Positions 1 through 5,421 of a stretch of 21,729 nucleotides of DNA are shown here, piece by piece (position 1 is the stretch's first letter; every line of letters begins with the position of its first letter). The stretch comes from a virus. A program made the translations under genes and the position numbers. The DNA is taken from IMG/VR virus record IMGVR_UViG_3300025151_000347, positions 1 to 21,729 of that record; one strand, written 5' to 3'. Under the pieces are notes generated by a model. It was not told the origin of the DNA, searched no databases, and saw only the letters and a list, made by a program, of their open reading frames with translations.

Positions 1-441
1 GTGCGTATATATTTACGCGATAACGTTGTGGGGGAGAATGCTTTGCAGGAAGAGTTGGACCGTGTGATGAAAATCAACGAAGAGTTGAACGCGGAAATTG
101 TTCGTCGAAAAGATGAGCAGCAAAAAAATGAAAGATGGTGGGCAGATCGGCTCAGAGACGTGAATGACGAATTAGAAATGATCAAGCAGCGACGGTTTTC
201 GCGCTGTCACGATGTTTCTGAACTAGTTGATTTTTTGTCTGCAGATGAGCTTGCGGAACTCGTGTTTCGTACTACACACATGTTTAGATTCGGGTTAGTA
301 GATGAAGATCAAGAGCCAGAAGGCAAGGTTCTCAATCCGTTGCAGATAAACACAGATGAAGATGGCCACCCGACGATCTGCACAGAGAAAGGGTATGCGG
401 TTGTGATACTGCGCGATGCGTCTTGCTCCATGTGCGAATAA
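1..441 (+). CDS. Hypothetical coiled-coil protein, start uncertain, possibly cut at the left edge
   Basis: The frame is open from the first base (GTG) to a TAA at 439-441, giving up to 146 residues. The first half is highly charged (runs of E, K, R, D and Q with heptad-like leucines), consistent with a coiled coil. The second half contains a segment beginning DVSELVDFLSADELAEL, and the protein ends in CSMCE, a cysteine pair that could bind metal. I do not recognise the family. The true start is unclear. A strong Shine-Dalgarno-like GGGGGAGA at 29-36 sits 6 bases before an in-frame TTG at 43, and an in-frame ATG lies at 67 without a good ribosome site. If TTG 43 is used the gene is complete with 132 residues. 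If GTG 1 is internal, the gene extends beyond the window. It is transcribed toward the other small left-end genes. Confidence 0.6.
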   Translation: MRIYLRDNVVGENALQEELDRVMKINEELNAEIVRRKDEQQKNERWWADRLRDVNDELEMIKQRRFSRCHDVSELVDFLSADELAELVFRTTHMFRFGLVDEDQEPEGKVLNPLQINTDEDGHPTICTEKGYAVVILRDASCSMCE

Positions 442-500
442 ATGCACAATGATTGACGAGGGTATTCAGTTTGGGATGCGGCCTATCACTCCGCTCCAAG

Positions 501-538
501 CGCGCGCCGTCCGCGTGCCCACAAGACGGCACTATTTT
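501..538 (+). ncRNA. Pseudoknot repeat, copy 1
   Basis: Stem 1 is CGCG 501-504 with CGCG 512-515. Stem 2 is GCCGTC 506-511 with GACGGC 525-530, six Watson-Crick pairs. Compared with the other copies, the outer pair of stem 2 is switched from C-G to G-C, and a T-G wobble is a T-A pair here, which supports real pairing. The first loop is one base. A TATTTT tract follows at 533-538. Confidence 0.5.
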
Positions 539-563
539 GGCTAGGGTCTCCAGCCCTGTAACG

Positions 564-600
564 CACGTTCCCGTCCGTGTGCCAGAAGGCGGGCTTAATT
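564..600 (+). ncRNA. Pseudoknot repeat, copy 2
   Basis: Stem 1 is CACG 564-567 with CGTG 576-579. Stem 2 is CCCGTC 570-575 with GGCGGG 588-593, including one T-G wobble. The connecting loop TGCCAGAA (580-587) resembles TGCCCACA of copy 3. The tail CTTAATT is the least T-rich of the four. Confidence 0.5.
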
Positions 601-631
601 GGGCAAGAGGGCTGAACACACTCTCTCCTTG

Positions 632-668
632 CGCGTTCCCGTCCGCGTGCCCACAGGCGGGGCTTTTT
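632..668 (+). terminator. Pseudoknot repeat, copy 3, terminator-like
   Basis: Stem 1 is CGCG 632-635 with CGCG 644-647. Stem 2 is CCCGTC 638-643 with GGCGGG 656-661. A five-T run at 664-668 follows directly, so stem 2 alone could act as a rho-independent terminator on the + strand. The pseudoknot and the terminator readings are not exclusive. Confidence 0.5.
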
Positions 669-723
669 AGGCTATGACTGATGTCTATTTTTTACTTTCC
701 TGTAATAGGCAGAAGTCGACTGA

Positions 724-762
724 CCACGTTCCCGTCCGTGGAGCCGGAGGCGGGTTTTTTTT
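724..762 (+). terminator. Pseudoknot repeat, copy 4, terminator-like, just before a ribosome site
   Basis: Stem 1 is five pairs (CCACG 724-728 with CGTGG 737-741). Stem 2 is CCCGTC 731-736 with GGCGGG 749-754. Eight Ts (755-762) follow, the best terminator tail of the set. It is immediately followed by GGAG (763-766), the ribosome binding site of the ATG at 771. A terminator touching a ribosome site suggests a control element in the leader of the downstream small genes, unless that operon starts from its own promoter. Confidence 0.55.
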
Positions 763-770
763 GGAGAAGT

Positions 771-860
771 ATGAAAGATCAAGCAGAAATCAAAGGCGTA
801 ATTTACGGCGTAGCCATCGCAGTGAGCATTTGGTTGTTAGCGTGGATTCTAGGATCGTAG
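771..860 (+). CDS. 29-residue single-pass membrane peptide
   Basis: A short complete gene, ATG at 771 and TAG at 858-860, with a good ribosome site (GGAG 763-766, four bases before the ATG). The peptide has a charged N-terminus (MKDQAEIKG) followed by about 19 hydrophobic residues (VIYGVAIAVSIWLLAWIL) and a GS end. This is a typical single transmembrane helix with the N-terminus likely cytoplasmic. It is followed 12 bases later by the next + strand gene, so the two are probably co-transcribed. Small membrane peptides in phages include holin-like, superinfection-exclusion and lysis-accessory proteins, but nothing here decides among these. It is too short for many automatic gene callers. Confidence 0.6.
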   Translation: MKDQAEIKGVIYGVAIAVSIWLLAWILGS

Positions 861-872
861 AGGATAATCTAT

Positions 873-1106
873 ATGGCAGAAGTGACAGAAACTGAAGAAG
901 CAACCCTTTCGCTTAATCTGTCTGCAGAAGAGGGGCTGTTGTTGCTTAGACTTTTAAAAAGTTCGAAAGACGACCCAAGGATTCATGGTTTGATTGGCAC
1001 CTGCTTCTGGTTTCTTAACCACAATAAGAGCGAGGAACAGTGCATTAAAGACACGTGGACCGCTGTCGAGCAAAAGCTGGAGGCACTCAAACTTGGCGGC
1101 TCGTGA
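873..1106 (+). CDS. Hypothetical 77-residue acidic helical protein
   Basis: ATG at 873 is preceded by AGAGGA (859-864), eight bases upstream, a good ribosome site. The protein starts with an acidic, threonine-rich stretch and continues with a leucine-rich helix (EEGLLLLRLLKSS) and a C-terminal amphipathic helix. It has two cysteines (in GTCFWF and EQCIK) and no recognisable enzyme motif. The stop at 1104-1106 is one base before the GTG of the next gene, so translation is probably coupled. I do not recognise the family; it reads as a typical small early-type phage protein. Confidence 0.65.
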   Translation: MAEVTETEEATLSLNLSAEEGLLLLRLLKSSKDDPRIHGLIGTCFWFLNHNKSEEQCIKDTWTAVEQKLEALKLGGS

Positions 1107-1107
1107 G

Positions 1108-1329
1108 GTGAGCAAAACTTTTACCACCAAGGTGATTGAAGATTTGGCCAAGGTAGAAAAAATCAGCGACATTCAGAAAAAACTGCTGGATACATCGTCT
1201 CTTCTAGTCGCATACCCCGATGCATCAGAGGACAAGTCAAAAGAATGGATGACAACAATAAACTGCTGCCGGTTAGAACTGCGCAGACGGTTTTTGACTA
1301 AGCGGAGTCGAGTTCACGAGCCTCTCTAG
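1108..1329 (+). CDS. Hypothetical 73-residue protein with GTG start
   Basis: The frame is open from further upstream, but the upstream part overlaps the preceding gene completely. The GTG at 1108, one base after that gene's stop, is the best start. The protein begins SKTFTTKVIEDLAKVEKISD and is lysine-rich, mostly helical, and basic at its end (ELRRRFLTKRSRVHEPL). No known domain was recognised. The last 32 bases (1298-1329) overlap the 3' end of the convergent ribbon-helix-helix gene on the - strand, and no terminator lies between them. Confidence 0.5.
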   Translation: MSKTFTTKVIEDLAKVEKISDIQKKLLDTSSLLVAYPDASEDKSKEWMTTINCCRLELRRRFLTKRSRVHEPL

Positions 1330-1465
1330 CTCGGTCTTCCTTCCATTCATTGAAAATTTTACGCAGTTGTCCGCTGATTGTGCGGTCCTCTAACTGCGCA
1401 ATTTCTTTGATCTGGCGATAAACTGGCATTGGCACCAGTATCGATTTCCATTTCGTTGTATCCAT
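1298..1465 (-). CDS. Small ribbon-helix-helix-like DNA-binding protein
   Basis: A 55-residue protein read from ATG 1465. A TTG 12 codons upstream (1501) directly abuts the polymerase stop but is less convincing. The layout fits an Arc/CopG/MetJ-type ribbon-helix-helix fold: a short strand (KSILVPMPV), a first helix (YRQIKEIAQLED), a tight turn (RTISG) and a second helix (QLRKIFNEWKEDRARE). Proteins of this fold bind DNA as dimers and are usually repressors, often of their own operon. It is the last gene of the - strand replication operon. A 13-base perfect palindrome sits four bases before its start codon and could be its operator. The family call comes from the pattern only; no close relative was identified. 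Confidence 0.6.
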   Translation of the reverse strand: MDTTKWKSILVPMPVYRQIKEIAQLEDRTISGQLRKIFNEWKEDRAREARELDSA

Positions 1466-1491
1466 GCGCGAGATTATCTCGTGAATCGCAT
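1463..1491 (-). promoter_or_regulatory. Palindrome at the start of the ribbon-helix-helix gene, candidate operator
   Basis: A perfect 13-base palindrome, CGAGATTATCTCG (1469-1481), is flanked by a second inverted pair, ATGCG (1464-1468) and CGCAT (1487-1491). The inner arms are six bases with one central base. It overlaps the region where a ribosome must bind for the ATG at 1465. It could be a DNA operator for the protein it precedes, or an RNA hairpin hiding the ribosome site. Confidence 0.4.
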
Positions 1492-1501
1492 ATAAATGCA
1501 A

Positions 1502-3409
1502 CTAGATTTCTTCGGTTTCGCCCCACGACGGCCCGAGGTCAATGTCGCATTTGTTCGGCACATGCAAGCGTATGGCGTCCTCCATAACTTTCTTGATGCG
1601 CTTGGCATGATCCGCACTCGTGACACTGCAACCTAGTTCGTCGTGTACCTGCAGCAAGGGCCGCTCTCCGGCCTCGTAGAGATCTACCATGGCTTGTTTG
1701 GTCATATCCGCTGCCGATGCTTGTATCAAACGATTTAGCGCCTTGTAGGTGTATGCACGCTTGAGCGGGGCGGTCTCACCGTAGGTTGCCTTGGCTTCCT
1801 TCAACGGCATGGCTTTCTGGATGTCGTAGCCCATCGGCTCGAACATATCAAAACGGCACTTACGGCCTTTCAACGACCGCAAGGAACCGTCGTCTTTCTG
1901 ATCCACGGACCGCGATACGCCGTTCATAAGTTCTTTCACGAAGGGCACGCGTGAATGGTACTGCTGAGTCAGTTCTTTCGCGTCTTCGAACTCTAGGTCC
2001 AGTTGATCGGCCAGCTTGCGCACCCCCATGCCGTACATCATGCCTAGATTGATCGTCTTGGCTTGCTTGCGGCTTATGTTTGCCATGTCAGCAACCATGG
2101 TATGAAAATCCATGTTTGGATTGTTTGTGTAGCCATCTACAAACTCTTGAGCACCACCCAGTGGCAGACCTTTCCACCGGCCAAACACGCTTGCGTAGTG
2201 CGTCAAGATCCGTGGCTCCTGTTGCGAATAATCGATAGCCGCCCACAGTTCACCTTCCTCCGGCAAAAACAAACTGCGGATCATTGGCCCTAGCTCTGGA
2301 TCACGCGCTGGGATTTGTTGCAGGTTGGGGTTTGACATGGATAGGCGACCAGAGACCGTGCCTCCATCGTCGCTGCGAAGCTGGTTGATGTGCCCATGAA
2401 TACGGCAGTCAGGCCCGACGAACTTCATAATATTATTTATGAAAGTGCCTTGGATCTTATTAAGGTTGCGTGCTACGACGATCATCTTGGCGAACGGATG
2501 CGGGTTCTCGTTCAAAAAGGATTTTGTAAACGACGGTGCGCCTTTGGCCGTCCGTGGATAGGCAACTTTTAGCTTGTCGAATGCTTTGGCTAAAGAAGTT
2601 GCCGCCCAAATCTCGACTTCAAAACCGGCCTGCTTGTTGATTTTGCGGCAGGCTTCTTTCTCTCTTTTCAAAAGTTGTTGTCTGGTCCGCTCACACTTTT
2701 CTAGATCAACGCGTATCCCGCGATGTGTCATGTCGATGAGGCAGGGCGTGAGCCGTGTTTCTAGATCATAGATGGTCTCAAGGTCTTGCTTGTTGATCTC
2801 CACACGAAACAGCTTGTACAGATCGTATGCCAGACGCGCGTCTTGCTCTGCATACGGCCCCACAAACTGCGCAGGGAGCTTCCAAAGCTCACCCTTTGGG
2901 TCCACCCCGAAGTCCACGGCAGCCTGCGTCAGAAGCTTCTCTGACTTCGCTAGACCCAAATAATCGTAGGACAAGGCGTTGAGCGAGTAACTGAAACGGT
3001 TTTCGTCAAGTAGCGCAGCCATGACCATGGTGTCGATGATAGGTCCGCTCACAGGGACGTCGAGTGCCTTGAGCCATCCCAGATCGTAGGGTGCGTTGTG
3101 CATGATCTTGGGACAACCTGTGGATAACTGCTTGCCTAGCCATCGCAGCACCTGACCTTTGTCGAGATTGCCACCACCTAAATGATTGATCGGGTAATAC
3201 GCTTCAAACCCATCCGTTGCAACGGCTATGCCTACAACGTCACCGTCCTTGCGCGGCCAGCCCGGCCCCATCTGCTTTAGGTTCGGGTCACGCGTTTCGA
3301 GGTCAATCGCAATCTCTTTGGCGTCCGTGAGATCTTTAAGTTCAAAAGGTGCAGTCCACTCCGTTTCAGCAGTAAACAACGGAAACTGCAGTTTAGTTTC
3401 CTTCTGCAT
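1502..3409 (-). CDS. polA: Family A DNA polymerase with 3'-5' exonuclease, Leu at the 762 position
   Basis: Replicative DNA polymerase of about 635 residues. Start chosen at ATG 3409, which has AAGGAAGGA just upstream; open sequence to 3439 would add ten residues with a poorer ribosome site. Numbering from ATG 3409, the proofreading domain is intact: Asp36/Glu38 (IDLET), Asp109 (HNAPYD) and Tyr186/Asp190 (YAEQD). The polymerase motifs follow: SGRLSMSNPNLQQIP (about 353-367), motif A IDYSQQEPR with Asp393, the O-helix motif RKQAKTINLGMMYG (Arg447, Lys451, Leu455, Tyr459), and motif C HDE at 589-591. There is no 5'-3' exonuclease domain, as in T7 gp5. Leu455 corresponds to E. coli Phe762. The 5' end overlaps the DUF3310 gene by 17 bases. 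Identification is secure. Confidence 0.95.
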   Translation of the reverse strand: MQKETKLQFPLFTAETEWTAPFELKDLTDAKEIAIDLETRDPNLKQMGPGWPRKDGDVVGIAVATDGFEAYYPINHLGGGNLDKGQVLRWLGKQLSTGCPKIMHNAPYDLGWLKALDVPVSGPIIDTMVMAALLDENRFSYSLNALSYDYLGLAKSEKLLTQAAVDFGVDPKGELWKLPAQFVGPYAEQDARLAYDLYKLFRVEINKQDLETIYDLETRLTPCLIDMTHRGIRVDLEKCERTRQQLLKREKEACRKINKQAGFEVEIWAATSLAKAFDKLKVAYPRTAKGAPSFTKSFLNENPHPFAKMIVVARNLNKIQGTFINNIMKFVGPDCRIHGHINQLRSDDGGTVSGRLSMSNPNLQQIPARDPELGPMIRSLFLPEEGELWAAIDYSQQEPRILTHYASVFGRWKGLPLGGAQEFVDGYTNNPNMDFHTMVADMANISRKQAKTINLGMMYGMGVRKLADQLDLEFEDAKELTQQYHSRVPFVKELMNGVSRSVDQKDDGSLRSLKGRKCRFDMFEPMGYDIQKAMPLKEAKATYGETAPLKRAYTYKALNRLIQASAADMTKQAMVDLYEAGERPLLQVHDELGCSVTSADHAKRIKKVMEDAIRLHVPNKCDIDLGPSWGETEEI

Positions 3410-3632
3410 CGTCCTTCCTTGGGTCATCACCAAGCGCAAAGCGCGTATACCAAATTGATTTTTTCAAATCTTCAACCGCATCGAACTTTTTACCGGCACG
3501 CCATTGGTACTTGAAGCTGGCGCAACGGCAATAGATCTGCACGGCCTCTGGTCCGAAAGCCGCGACCATGGCATCAATACATTCGATCTCTGAGTCGGCG
3601 TAGTGAGCCGGTGAGTTGACCATGTCGCTCAT
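3393..3632 (-). CDS. DUF3310 family small phage protein
   Basis: 79 residues. It starts MSDMVNSPAHY and contains IECIDAM, an internal YCRCASFKYQWRAG segment and DLKKSIWYTRFAL, the order of conserved blocks seen in the phage DUF3310 family (sometimes labelled nucleotide kinase-like, without proven activity). The start ATG at 3632 overlaps the helicase stop as ATGA, and AGGAG lies nine bases upstream. The 3' end overlaps the polymerase start by 17 bases, so it lies translationally embedded between helicase and polymerase. The biochemical role is unknown; its position suggests replication or nucleotide metabolism. Confidence 0.8.
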   Translation of the reverse strand: MSDMVNSPAHYADSEIECIDAMVAAFGPEAVQIYCRCASFKYQWRAGKKFDAVEDLKKSIWYTRFALGDDPRKDDAEGN

Positions 3633-5158
3633 AAGGCGTAGCTCCTATAGAAATCTGTGGGTTCCAAGGTGTACAAGTTCTGCCGTGTGCGCGTTACAGC
3701 CACGTAGAAAACCCGATGCATGGAATCAGGATCACTTTCCATGCTTGCCTCTGCGGCTGCAGTGATGTCTGTGAACAACACGACGTTGTCTGCTTCACCG
3801 CCTTTGGCCCCGTGGATCGTAGAAAGCCGTATGCGCGGCTCCGCCGTCAGGTCCTCGCCCCGCCGCACCAAGGCATTGATGTACGCCACGTCGACGTCCG
3901 GCAGCTTATCCAAAGCCTCATCCCATGGCATCTCCGGTTTTGCGAGCAGCCCGTTGAAATCACGCAGGTCCTCGAAGGTGAACAAAGCCTCTGGATCACC
4001 GACAATCTTCTTGTGACCGCGCGCAACCCGACCGCCATTACCTGACATGAACGAGTACATGGCCTTGGCAGCATCAAAAGATATTGGCTCACCGTCTTGC
4101 AGACGCGACCATGCAGACAATGCGACACGTATCTTCTCGCGCACGCTCCGCACACCACCACCGTATTCAAAGTAGTAGCCCTGACTTTTTAAAAATTGCT
4201 GCACAGGCGTCAAGAAGTAGTTCGCTTGGGCCAAGAACAACCAAGTACCCTCAACCATGTCGAGTTCAAAAAAGTCTGTCAGGCGCTCCAGTTTCCCTTC
4301 GGTCTGCTTTGGCAGATACTTTTTGGGAAACCGTCGCTTGATCCGTGAGCAGATGCGCTCTGCAATTTTGTGGATGTTCGACGGAACACGATAGCTTTGC
4401 TCAAGCACCTCGCTGCCGCCATCGAGATTGATGAAGTGCTCAACGTCAGCGCCAGACCATTTATAGATGGCCTGATCATCGTCACCAGCGCAGTACATCC
4501 GCTCTGACCGCCCGTCGATAGCATGCGCAATCTTCCATTGTAAGGGCGACAGGTCCTGTGCTTCGTCCAGCATCGCCAGTTTAAATGGTGGGCAAACGGT
4601 TGCCGCAGTATCCGCAAAAAGCTCTAGCATGTCCGTATAGTCAAACAGTCCATGCTTTTTCTTGTAGGCTTTCAAAGAGTTAGCTGCATAGTCGACCTCG
4701 ATCCAAGGCTGATCAAGGTCACTGTCATTGTATTCGTCCTTGAGTGGACGCATCTTCAGACGTGCCAGTGTGATCAAACGCAGCAAGGGCGTCTCTTTTT
4801 TCAGGCTGTTACTCAGATCCTCTTCGACCTCATGCCGTGACGACACACTGCCTTCCATAAAGTCGACGCCTGTCACCCGCTCGACCTCGCGATAATGCTC
4901 TGCTGTCATCAACTGATCGTTGCGTAACCCAGTCAAGTGAAACGCCAGACTGTGAAGAGTTCGGAAAAAAGGTAAGTCGTTCTTTGGATCGAGACCAAAT
5001 CGCTTGGAGGCGCGCTCCTTGGCTTCGTTTGCCGCTTTGCGCGTGAACGCAAAGAAAGCGATGTGCCCCGGATAAGTGCCTTTGCCCAGTTCTGCTTCCA
5101 CAAGATTCAAAAGCGTTGTGGTTTTGCCCGTGCCCGGCGGGCCGAAGATTCTTTGCAT
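3629..5158 (-). CDS. UvrD/Rep-like SF1 DNA helicase
   Basis: 509 residues with the full superfamily 1A set: Walker A GPPGTGKT (6-13), motif Ia FAFTRKAANEAKERA (36-50), Walker B DEAQD (198-202), motif III GDDDQAIYKWSG (225-236), motif IV around Arg257 (EQSYRVPSN), motif V STIHGAKGGEADNVV (446-460), and motif VI VFYVAVTRTRQNLY (483-496). It should hydrolyse ATP and move 3'-5' on single-stranded DNA, as UvrD and Rep do. It is shorter than UvrD (about 720), with reduced 1B/2B insertions. It may be the fork helicase here, since no DnaB- or T7 gp4-like gene is visible; that is inference. Its ATG at 5158 shares one base with the stop of the preceding gene (TAATG), and its stop overlaps the DUF3310 start. 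Confidence 0.93.
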   Translation of the reverse strand: MQRIFGPPGTGKTTTLLNLVEAELGKGTYPGHIAFFAFTRKAANEAKERASKRFGLDPKNDLPFFRTLHSLAFHLTGLRNDQLMTAEHYREVERVTGVDFMEGSVSSRHEVEEDLSNSLKKETPLLRLITLARLKMRPLKDEYNDSDLDQPWIEVDYAANSLKAYKKKHGLFDYTDMLELFADTAATVCPPFKLAMLDEAQDLSPLQWKIAHAIDGRSERMYCAGDDDQAIYKWSGADVEHFINLDGGSEVLEQSYRVPSNIHKIAERICSRIKRRFPKKYLPKQTEGKLERLTDFFELDMVEGTWLFLAQANYFLTPVQQFLKSQGYYFEYGGGVRSVREKIRVALSAWSRLQDGEPISFDAAKAMYSFMSGNGGRVARGHKKIVGDPEALFTFEDLRDFNGLLAKPEMPWDEALDKLPDVDVAYINALVRRGEDLTAEPRIRLSTIHGAKGGEADNVVLFTDITAAAEASMESDPDSMHRVFYVAVTRTRQNLYTLEPTDFYRSYAL

Positions 5159-5421
5159 TAATGCATCGTCTCTTCGCGAATCTCAAAAGCAAGCTCCGCT
5201 AAATCTTGACTAGGGAACACAAAAACGGGATTACCTTCTCCCATATGAGCGTTGATCACGTTGTAATCCATCCACTCGATTGCATCCTCACGCTCCCAAT
5301 CGTTCTTTTGCATCAGAACGTCCAAGCATTTCTGGTAGTCATAAACAATGCAAGGAGAGTCCCATCCTGCGGACTCTCCCACGCCCAAAATTGCTGAATC
5401 GAACCCTTCTAAAATAATCAA
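5158..5421 (-). CDS. Hypothetical 87-residue acidic protein with TTG start
   Basis: A small acidic protein of the replication operon. The start is TTG at 5421-5419, overlapping the primase stop as TTGA. GAGGAG inside the end of the primase gene lies eight bases before it, so this start is well supported despite the rare codon. The sequence reads IILEGFDSAILGVGES near the N-terminus, then a tryptophan- and aspartate-rich middle (NDWEREDAIEWMDYN), and GNPVFVF near the end. The middle resembles small phage proteins of unknown function. Its stop overlaps the helicase ATG by one base. No function can be assigned. Confidence 0.7.
   Translation of the reverse strand: MIILEGFDSAILGVGESAGWDSPCIVYDYQKCLDVLMQKNDWEREDAIEWMDYNVINAHMGEGNPVFVFPSQDLAELAFEIREETMH

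Larger units (their letters stand above)
501..762 (+). repeat. Four-copy structured repeat array (candidate H-type pseudoknots)
   Basis: The gap between the coiled-coil gene and the small membrane-peptide gene (442-770, 329 bases) has no convincing gene. It holds four copies of one element with the core CRCG-TT-CCCGTC-CGYG-N(7-9)-GGCGGG plus a T-rich tail. The 5' strands of the second stem start at 506, 570, 638 and 731, so spacing is irregular (64, 68 and 93 bases). Only the structured core is shared; the spacers differ. Stem 1 (CRCG/CGYG) and stem 2 (CCCGTC/GGCGGG) cross in a pseudoknot order with no base between them and a 1-2 base first loop. Both stems show paired substitutions between copies. 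I know no named RNA family with this sequence. Confidence 0.75.

Noticed and set aside
442-500. Promoter at TTGACG (453-458)
   Set aside because: No -10-like box lies at 15-19 bases; the nearest (TATCAC) is 25 bases away.
501-762. CRISPR array
   Set aside because: Only a short core is conserved, spacing varies (64, 68, 93), copies differ by compensating changes, and no cas gene is present.
501-762. Type III toxin-antitoxin (ToxIN) locus
   Set aside because: The pseudoknot repeats are reminiscent, but they are not contiguous short repeats and no ToxN-like gene of about 170 residues follows. The idea is kept only as a comparison.
453-895. Open frames of about 75 residues across the repeat array on both strands, with repeated strings such as HVPVR and PSACPQ
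   Set aside because: The similarity comes from the structured DNA repeats falling in different frames. There are no ribosome sites, and the frames overlap the better supported genes at 771 and 873.
994-1107. Upstream extension of the 73-residue gene to ATG 994
   Set aside because: The extension is entirely inside the 77-residue gene, which has a good ribosome site. GTG 1108 directly after its stop is simpler.
3410-3439. Ten-residue N-terminal extension of the DNA polymerase
   Set aside because: The ATG at 3409 has AAGGAAGGA just upstream, whereas the earlier start codons have poorer ribosome sites and increase the overlap with the DUF3310 gene.
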